From an uncultured Bacilli bacterium (lineage in GTDB: Bacteria; Bacillota_I; Bacilli_A; RF39; UBA660): 10,146 nucleotides of DNA. Positions 5,858 to 10,146 of this stretch are shown piece after piece. The DNA is taken from contig CANQXM010000043.1 in the NCBI GenBank assembly GCA_947627835.1, positions 1 to 10,146 on the forward strand, written 5' to 3'. Numbering within the stretch: the stretch's first letter is position 1; the number at the start of each line of letters is the position of its first letter. The notes under the pieces are model-generated. The model was not told where the DNA came from. It worked only from the letters and a program-made list of their open reading frames with translations, and did no database searches. A program made the translations under genes and the position numbers.

Positions 5858-7054
5858 TTATTTTGCAAAATGAAAAGTATCTCTTGCAATCATGATTTCT
5901 TCATCAGTTGGAATTACGTATGCACTGATTGTAGAATCATCTGTGGTAATTTTTCCTTCATGAATCTCTTTGTAACTAGCAATTTGATTATTTAATTCGG
6001 CATTTAATTTTACTCCTAGGAAATCTAATGCTTCTAGGACTTTTTCACGTTCATATGGACCATTTTCTCCAATGCCTGCTGTAAAGACAATGGCGTCGCA
6101 ACCTTTGAGTTCAAAATAGTATTTTGCGATGTAATCGACAATTCTTCTTGTGAACATTTTAAGTGCTAACTCGCAATTTTCATCTTTATCTTCTAGTAAA
6201 TGTGTTTCGATATCACGCATGTCGCTATATCCTTCGCTAATTGCTAATAAACCACTTTCTTTATTGATAATGGTATCAATTTCTTTGGTTGTAAGACCTG
6301 CTTCATTAATCATATAAGGAATAATTGAGGCATCGATATCTCCACAACGGGTACCCATAATTAAGCCCGCATTTGGTGTAAATCCCATTGAAGTATTTAC
6401 ACATACCCCATTTTTGATGGCACTAATGCTTGCACCAGATCCAATATGGCAAATAATCAGTTTTGATTCTTTCGTTCCTAATATTTCTGCCATTTTTTCA
6501 GCAATATATTTATGGCTGGTACCATGTGCTCCGTATTTTCTTACTTTATAGTCTTTATACCAACTTTTTGGAAGTGCATATAAATACGTTTCTTCAGCCA
6601 TGGTTTGATGATATGCTGTATCAAATGTTACAACTTCGGTAGCATTTGGCACTACTTCAATGGCTGCTTTAATTCCTGTTACGGCAGCTGGATTATGAAG
6701 CGGTGCTAAACTATTTAGTTCTTCGATTTTAGCAATGACTTCATCCGTTACTACAGCACTTTCTTTAAAGTATTCTCCACCATGAACGACACGATGGCCG
6801 ATTCCTTTTATTTCACTTAAATCACTAACAATGTTGTGATGAATTAATTCTTCCATGACAATTTGGAAGGCTTCTTGATGGGTTTTTATTTCTTTTTCAA
6901 CACGGAATTTTTCCCCATTTACTTTTAGAGTATAGAAGCTTCCTCCTATCCCTATTCTTTCTAAGTATCCAGAAATTAATTTTTTCTCTTCTGGCATTTC
7001 AAATGCTGTAAATTTTAGGGAAGAACTTCCAGCATTTACTGATAATATTTTCAT
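5858..7054 (-). CDS. ackA: Acetate kinase
   Basis: Catalyses acetyl phosphate + ADP to acetate + ATP, the ATP-yielding step of acetate fermentation in the cytoplasm, normally with phosphotransacetylase (Pta, not in the window). The 398-aa length is typical. Motifs run along the whole protein: NAGSSSLKF (7-15), GHRVVHGG (86-93) with the substrate Arg88, FDTAYH (144-149) with catalytic Asp145, AHGTSHKY (176-183), the phosphate-binding HIGSGAS (203-209), GFTPNAGLIMGTRCGDID (224-241) with Arg236, GIGENG (327-332), and the C-terminal TDEE (383-386) with its metal-binding Glu. No key residue is missing. The ATG is preceded by GAGGTG. It is first in a unit with the DHH gene and recX. The three products have no obvious shared pathway, so the linkage is probably positional. 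Confidence 0.97.
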   Translation of the reverse strand: MKILSVNAGSSSLKFTAFEMPEEKKLISGYLERIGIGGSFYTLKVNGEKFRVEKEIKTHQEAFQIVMEELIHHNIVSDLSEIKGIGHRVVHGGEYFKESAVVTDEVIAKIEELNSLAPLHNPAAVTGIKAAIEVVPNATEVVTFDTAYHQTMAEETYLYALPKSWYKDYKVRKYGAHGTSHKYIAEKMAEILGTKESKLIICHIGSGASISAIKNGVCVNTSMGFTPNAGLIMGTRCGDIDASIIPYMINEAGLTTKEIDTIINKESGLLAISEGYSDMRDIETHLLEDKDENCELALKMFTRRIVDYIAKYYFELKGCDAIVFTAGIGENGPYEREKVLEALDFLGVKLNAELNNQIASYKEIHEGKITTDDSTISAYVIPTDEEIMIARDTFHFAK

Positions 7055-7073
7055 ACCTTCACCTCGTAGTAAT

Positions 7074-7079
7074 ATTATA
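7074..7079 (-). promoter_or_regulatory. Candidate -10 box of the ackA operon
   Basis: Minus-strand TATAAT (7079-7074), a perfect -10, lies 20 bases before the ackA ATG. The -35 region is poor (TAGTAA or neighbours) because the spacer holds the T10 tract and part of the terminator stem. The leader would be only about 13 bases but would retain GAGGTG. Either the promoter is weak or activator-dependent, or the true one lies elsewhere. Confidence 0.4.
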
Positions 7080-7080
7080 C

Positions 7081-7109
7081 AAAAAAAAAAGATATTTTAC
7101 TATCTTTTT
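7081..7109 (-). terminator. Intrinsic terminator of the 64-aa gene, abutting the ackA promoter
   Basis: AAAAAGATA (7086-7094) pairs with TATCTTTTT (7101-7109) around a 6-base loop, and on the minus strand the stem leads into a T10 tract (7090-7081). It lies 30 bases beyond the stop of the 64-aa minus-strand gene and stops its transcript before ackA. The stem is AT-rich, so efficiency depends on the long T-tract. Confidence 0.65.
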
Positions 7110-7139
7110 ACATTTTATTTTGACGGTTTCTTAGCATAT

Positions 7140-7334
7140 TTATGGTTTCATTTTTCCTTTATTTAAGCAATTTGGGCCACTTTTGGAGCAGATGGAATCC
7201 AGAGAAAGGGTTCTTTTTTTATTTGAATCTAAGTTGTAACCATAGTCATTTAGGGTCTCCATTAATCGCTCTTCCCGATGATTTTCATAAATTCCGTCAT
7301 AACTTTTGTAGTAGTAGTCAATATGTTTTCGCAT
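7140..7334 (-). CDS. Hypothetical 64-aa protein
   Basis: I do not recognise this protein. From ATG 7334-7332 it is 64 aa, beginning MRKHIDYYYKSYDGIYENHR and ending SICSKSGPNCLNKGKMKP. It is polar, Tyr- and Lys-rich, with two cysteines (Cys49, Cys56) and no signal or membrane segment. The open frame extends 35 codons further upstream, but this ATG is preferred because AGGTG lies five bases before it, and the longer version would run across the divergent DUF1540 gene and its ribosome binding site. Support for a real gene is the ribosome binding site plus a terminator in the right place; no homology is recognised. It is divergent from the DUF1540 gene with only 64 bases between the start codons. 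Confidence 0.5.
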   Translation of the reverse strand: MRKHIDYYYKSYDGIYENHREERLMETLNDYGYNLDSNKKRTLSLDSICSKSGPNCLNKGKMKP

Positions 7335-7398
7335 GGTATCACCTGTTTTTATTATGTATAAATCTGGGTGTTTTATGTATATTAATAAAGGTGATTTT

Positions 7399-7563
7399 AT
7401 GAATACGGAAGAGTATTTTAACCAGCGCATTGATTGCAATGTCTTTGATTGTCGGTTTCATGATGATCAGGACGGACGATGTGGTCTTGGAAAAATCTTA
7501 GTTACGGGCGAAAGAAAAAAAGAAGAAACTTTTTGTGCAAATTTTCAAAGAAAAGCCGATTAG
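7399..7563 (+). CDS. DUF1540 small four-cysteine protein, 54 aa
   Basis: The 54-aa product starting MNTEEYF contains I-D-C-N-V-F-D-C-R-F (Cys13, Cys18), then GRCGLGKILV (Cys28) and ETFCANF (Cys46). The order C-x-V-x-x-C, a Gly-Cys turn, I-x-V and a final T-x-C-x-x-F is the DUF1540 pattern, a small domain thought to bind a metal through its cysteines and common in Bacillota and Clostridia. AAAGGTG lies five bases before the ATG at 7399. The frame is open from an earlier ATG at 7333, but those 22 codons have no ribosome binding site of note and encode no DUF1540 sequence, and that ATG overlaps the divergent gene's start. The molecular function of DUF1540 is not known to me. Confidence 0.85.
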   Translation: MNTEEYFNQRIDCNVFDCRFHDDQDGRCGLGKILVTGERKKEETFCANFQRKAD

Positions 7564-7574
7564 TTTCTTTTTTT
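7547..7574. terminator. Possible weak terminator between convergent genes
   Basis: AAAGAAA (7547-7553) pairs with TTTCTTT (7564-7570), followed by more T, with the DUF1540 stop codon (7561-7563) in the loop. The stem has a single G-C pair, so it is weak. It is the only candidate in the 9 bases between the DUF1540 gene and the convergent surface-protein gene. Confidence 0.3.
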
Positions 7575-9348
7575 ATGGGGATAGGACGACGCGAAAAGTA
7601 GCGTGATTTAAAGGATTCCCATAATTATTTGAAAAGCTAAACACTCCACCCACTTTGCCGTTACTAGAAATTCCTCCTCGAAAGAACCATGGATGTGAGG
7701 CACAGACAAATCCGGCATTATCTAGGTACCACGTGGAAATGCGCCATTTAGAGCCATTATAAAGTCGATCTTCAAATGGGCCAAGTTCTCCGGTTGCATC
7801 TCCTAAAATCATTCTTCCATATGCTGCATAACTTGTGTTGTATGAATAGACGTCAACGTATTTTTTTTCTGGATAAGAATGTGCACCATCTGCTAATAAA
7901 ATCTCATTGGTTTTTTTATCTAAGCTGTCACTTGGATATGTTAATATGCCGATGAAATTGCTATGATATTGGTTACTATGACCAGAAATTAGTTCTCCGT
8001 TATTGGTTAGCATTACTCCCATTAAATCTTCGTTTGCTCCACCGCTCATGTCATAGACTCCAGAAACATTTCCGGTGGTGCTTGACAAACCAAGCGTGCT
8101 TTCATCGTTCCATGGCCTAGTAATAGATGAATTTGTTCCATATTCATTACATGCGACAGGATTTGTTGTACATGATGTACTTGCCACTACGCTTCCCGTA
8201 GTAGGTTCATGAAGGGCAGCGTAACCTGTGATATAATTCGTATTATTATTAATTCTTACTTCACTACAATTTGTTAAACTGTTACATCTTCCGTATATAC
8301 TGTGTGTTAAATAGGCAACGGCTCCCCATTCTGTATTCTTCATCATATGACTATCTAATTCTCTCTTGTAATCATAAGTACTATAGAAAGCTTGTGCTGG
8401 TTGGATATTTCTCCAACTTACTGCATTTGGTTTGATTTGCAAATTATCTGGATCAATCATGTTTTCATGACCGGCTGCATTGCTTGGCTCAAATTTACCT
8501 ACCCACATTCCTCTTTTTCCTTCAAAGCCATCTACAAATGCGGGATGGGTCATCCATTTCCCAATAGTACAGGTTCCTAAATCTCCACTTTTATTTGGGC
8601 TTTTACATTCACTCGTAGTATCTGCAGTGCTTTCATTTTTAAAACGCACTTCAATCGCATGTTCATTGGCATTATAATTTTCATTAATTCCATCTAAATC
8701 GTTATAATTAGTTGTACTAAATATTTTATATTCAAATTTGGGTATCCATACAAAATAGCTTTCTATTTTATCTTCTGGAATTTGTTCGCCTGCTTTATAG
8801 GTTTCATTCTCATCTTTTAAGATAACTGCATTCGCCCATTTCTTGCCTGTATAATCGTACCACGCATCTTTTTGAGATGCTTTCTTTACTATATTCTCTC
8901 CATTTTGATTTTCAATTGTTACTGGAATTAGATTCTCAGCTAGTACTGGATCATTTCCATTTAACACTGAATCCGTATACTTAGTAACAAAGTTTACTTG
9001 ACACTTGGTTTTGGTTTTAGATAAATTTGTTACACTTATCTTCCACTTCTCATAATCCCAACTTGCAGTTGCTCCTTTATCACAAGTGATACTATCAACT
9101 GTCTTACCACTTCCTTTTTCTGGGAAGGTTGTTGATGGAGTTCCATCAATTGTTAGTGCTACTTTGACATCAAAGTTATCCATATGACTTGGAACACTAC
9201 CTTCTATTACATTGTATTCTTTTTGTACTTCATACAAGGCATAACTTTGAATGATGACAACAACAATCAAAAAAAATACTACTAATAAACTTGATAAAAC
9301 AAATACTTGTCTCTTTTTATTCTTAACTTTAAAAGGATTCAATTCCAT
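7573..9348 (-). CDS. Membrane-anchored surface protein with Cys-pair N-terminal domain and FGE/SUMF1-like (C-type-lectin-fold) domain
   Basis: This 591-aa protein is probably extracellular. A basic head (KVKNKKR, 7-13) is followed by one long hydrophobic segment (about 14-37). It ends in Ser-Tyr-Ala, so it may be a signal anchor or be cut by signal peptidase after Ala37; there is no lipobox or LPxTG motif. Residues about 50-125 form a small beta domain with Cys89 and Cys116 (GSGKTVDSITCD, then NLSKTKTKCQVNF). From about 197 comes a SUMF1-like domain: SYFVWIPKFEYKI (197-209), MWVGKFEPS (281-289), NTEWGAVAYLTHSIYGRC (338-355), TTGNVSGVYDMSGGA (424-438), RMILGDATGE (512-521), PWFFRGG (553-559) and FRVVL (585-589). 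In true formylglycine-generating enzymes this fold oxidises sulfatase cysteines; the copper-binding catalytic cysteine pair is not evident, so binding or structural use is likelier. The segment normally reading GAWEYVMG in the neighbouring paralogue is GANEDLMG. ATG is preceded by AGAGG, which lies inside a hairpin. Confidence 0.8.
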   Translation of the reverse strand: MELNPFKVKNKKRQVFVLSSLLVVFFLIVVVIIQSYALYEVQKEYNVIEGSVPSHMDNFDVKVALTIDGTPSTTFPEKGSGKTVDSITCDKGATASWDYEKWKISVTNLSKTKTKCQVNFVTKYTDSVLNGNDPVLAENLIPVTIENQNGENIVKKASQKDAWYDYTGKKWANAVILKDENETYKAGEQIPEDKIESYFVWIPKFEYKIFSTTNYNDLDGINENYNANEHAIEVRFKNESTADTTSECKSPNKSGDLGTCTIGKWMTHPAFVDGFEGKRGMWVGKFEPSNAAGHENMIDPDNLQIKPNAVSWRNIQPAQAFYSTYDYKRELDSHMMKNTEWGAVAYLTHSIYGRCNSLTNCSEVRINNNTNYITGYAALHEPTTGSVVASTSCTTNPVACNEYGTNSSITRPWNDESTLGLSSTTGNVSGVYDMSGGANEDLMGVMLTNNGELISGHSNQYHSNFIGILTYPSDSLDKKTNEILLADGAHSYPEKKYVDVYSYNTSYAAYGRMILGDATGELGPFEDRLYNGSKWRISTWYLDNAGFVCASHPWFFRGGISSNGKVGGVFSFSNNYGNPLNHATFRVVLSP

Positions 9349-9352
9349 ATAA

Positions 9353-9386
9353 AAACCTCTATTCTTACTTCTAAGTTTAGAGGTTT
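9353..9386 (-). terminator. Hairpin between the two surface-protein genes; overlaps the downstream ribosome binding site
   Basis: AAACCTCTA (9353-9361) pairs perfectly over 9 bp with TAGAGGTTT (9378-9386), loop 16 bases, with ACTT/AAGT possible inside it. On the minus strand the 3' arm ends in TTTTT, so it can terminate the partial upstream gene. The same arm contains AGAGG, the ribosome binding site of the 591-aa gene, whose ATG starts only five bases further on. The T-rich sequence on the other side (9384-9401) also gives it terminator form on the plus strand, where no gene needs it. Confidence 0.6.
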
Positions 9387-9423
9387 GTTTTTCATTTTTT
9401 TAGGTTTAGAGTACTCATTATTT

Positions 9424-10146
9424 CTAAGGAGATAAGACTACTCGGAATCCAATATGGTCAGCAGGATGTCCGTAGTCAGTATAAAAAGCAAATATTCCCG
9501 CACTCTCACCCCAAGTAACACTACCACCTCGCATAAGCCAAGGACGCCAATAAAAAATGAACCAAGCTGAATCTTCAAACCAAGAACTAATTCGTGTTGT
9601 TACAGAACCAAGCAACACATTTCCAAATGGCCCCATCTCTCCCGTTGCGTCACCTAGGATCATTCTTTCATAAGTCTCGTCATTTTCAGCATAGTTGTAA
9701 AGATCATAATATTTATCATTCTCTGGATAATCAACACCGGTGGTAAATGATGCAGACGTACCAGGTGGATAAGTAAACATTCCATTAAAATTACTACGCC
9801 AATTATTAGCACTTTGTCGCCCAGAGACCAATTTTCCTTCTTTACTAATCATAACTCCCATGACATATTCCCATGCTCCTCCACTCATATCATAAATTCC
9901 ACTGATATTCCCAGTAGTACTTGCTAAATGACCCGGAACTGTATTCCATGGTTGTGTAATCATAGAATCAGTCCCAGATTGATTACAATCACGATCATCT
10001 GCAGTATATCCACAAGTTGGATTATTTACTGCTGCATATCCTGTAATATAATCGCTATTATTATTAATTCTTACTTCTTCACAAGAAGTGGTACTACTAC
10101 ATCTACCATAAATACTTTGGGTTAAATAAGCCACTGCTCCCCATTC
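9424..10146 (-). CDS. Second FGE/SUMF1-like surface protein, partial (5' end beyond window)
   Basis: The frame is open from the window edge (EWGAVAYLTQSIYGRC) to TAG at 9426-9424, giving the C-terminal 240 residues; a GTG within (10134-10132) is an internal Val, not the start. It is a tandem paralogue of the downstream 591-aa protein. Shared blocks are WGAVAYLT.SIYGRC, EVRINNN..YITGYAA, STTGN.SG.YDMSGGA, RMILGDATGE.GPF, RGG and the identical ending FRVVLSP. It keeps GAWEYVMG, matching the GNVWEWV-type motif of SUMF1/FGE domains, and RGG followed by FRV, which are also fold landmarks. Two cysteine pairs (GRCSSTTSC and PTCGYTADDRDC) lie where the paralogue also has pairs. A signal or anchor segment presumably lies beyond the edge. 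It stops 75 bases before the next gene, with no clear promoter between them, so the two may be partly cotranscribed. Confidence 0.85.
   Translation of the reverse strand, partial: EWGAVAYLTQSIYGRCSSTTSCEEVRINNNSDYITGYAAVNNPTCGYTADDRDCNQSGTDSMITQPWNTVPGHLASTTGNISGIYDMSGGAWEYVMGVMISKEGKLVSGRQSANNWRSNFNGMFTYPPGTSASFTTGVDYPENDKYYDLYNYAENDETYERMILGDATGEMGPFGNVLLGSVTTRISSWFEDSAWFIFYWRPWLMRGGSVTWGESAGIFAFYTDYGHPADHIGFRVVLSP

Noticed and set aside
7333..7398. N-terminal extension of the DUF1540 gene
   Set aside because: These 22 codons are hydrophobic and unlike DUF1540; the ATG at 7399 has AAAGGTG at good spacing.
7142..7402. Hydrophobic 86-aa plus-strand frame
   Set aside because: It is the antisense reading of the 64-aa gene, has no ribosome binding site, and its hydrophobicity comes from the T-rich complement of Lys/Asn/Tyr codons.
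7140..7439. 99-aa version of the minus-strand small gene
   Set aside because: The extra 35 codons lack a ribosome binding site and run across the divergent DUF1540 start; the internal ATG at 7334 has AGGTG before it.
7573..10146. Active formylglycine-generating enzyme or diversity-generating retroelement target
   Set aside because: The copper-binding catalytic cysteines are not evident, no sulfatase is nearby, and there is no reverse transcriptase or template repeat in the window.
1..10146. CRISPR array, tRNA/rRNA gene, insertion sequence or riboswitch
   Set aside because: No regularly spaced repeats, transposase-like frame, cloverleaf-like intergenic sequence or long structured leader was found; intergenic gaps are all shorter than about 165 bases.

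Overview
The window looks like a chromosome segment of a low-GC Bacillota (Firmicutes), probably an uncultured gut member of the Bacilli/Erysipelotrichia/RF39-type lineages. The reasons are the AT-rich sequence, strong AGGAGG-type ribosome binding sites, the PrsA/RecX/acetate kinase/DHH gene content, tiny YjcZ-type membrane proteins, and cysteine-containing surface proteins of a kind I associate with these lineages. This placement rests on gene content only; no rRNA or marker gene is present. Tryptophan is encoded by TGG, the genes read cleanly with the standard code, and no visible gene ends in TGA.

Layout. (1) 1-187, plus: the tail of a secreted protein with a 'G-x-G-x-x-S-N-P-Y' C-terminus. 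It ends at a bidirectional terminator shared with the next minus-strand gene. (2) 207-2534, minus: a HerA-family hexameric ATPase (HAS-barrel plus DUF87 motor) followed by a 170-aa protein with a P-loop-like but degenerate N-terminus. The smaller gene has its own good SigA-type promoter just beyond the herA-like stop. (3) 2583-2912, minus: two tiny membrane-protein genes (29 and 42 aa, YjcZ-like), not in the usual ORF size range. Each has a strong ribosome binding site, they share a terminator, and the first is preceded by a sequence resembling a mother-cell sporulation promoter (SigE/SigK type). (4) 2961-4077, plus: a PrsA-like lipoprotein foldase with its own promoter and a bidirectional terminator. 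(5) 4097-7079, minus: an apparent operon of ackA (acetate kinase), a DHH/DHHA1 phosphoesterase and recX, the last two with TTG starts. (6) 7081-7563: a divergent pair of very small genes, a 64-aa unknown (minus) and a 54-aa four-cysteine DUF1540 protein (plus), separated by 64 bases. (7) 7573-10146, minus: two tandem paralogous surface proteins with a formylglycine-generating-enzyme/C-type-lectin-like (SUMF1-like) domain. One is complete with an N-terminal membrane anchor; the other is cut by the window edge. A hairpin lies between them.

Functionally, most of the window is housekeeping: fermentative ATP generation (AckA), nucleotide/oligoribonucleotide turnover (DHH), RecA modulation (RecX) and extracellular folding (PrsA). 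PrsA, the Cys-rich surface proteins and the tiny membrane proteins all concern the cell surface. I see no CRISPR array, insertion sequence, tRNA, rRNA or prophage. The less ordinary parts are the tiny-gene loci, the HerA neighbour, and the diverged tandem surface proteins with a ribosome-binding-site-occluding hairpin between them.
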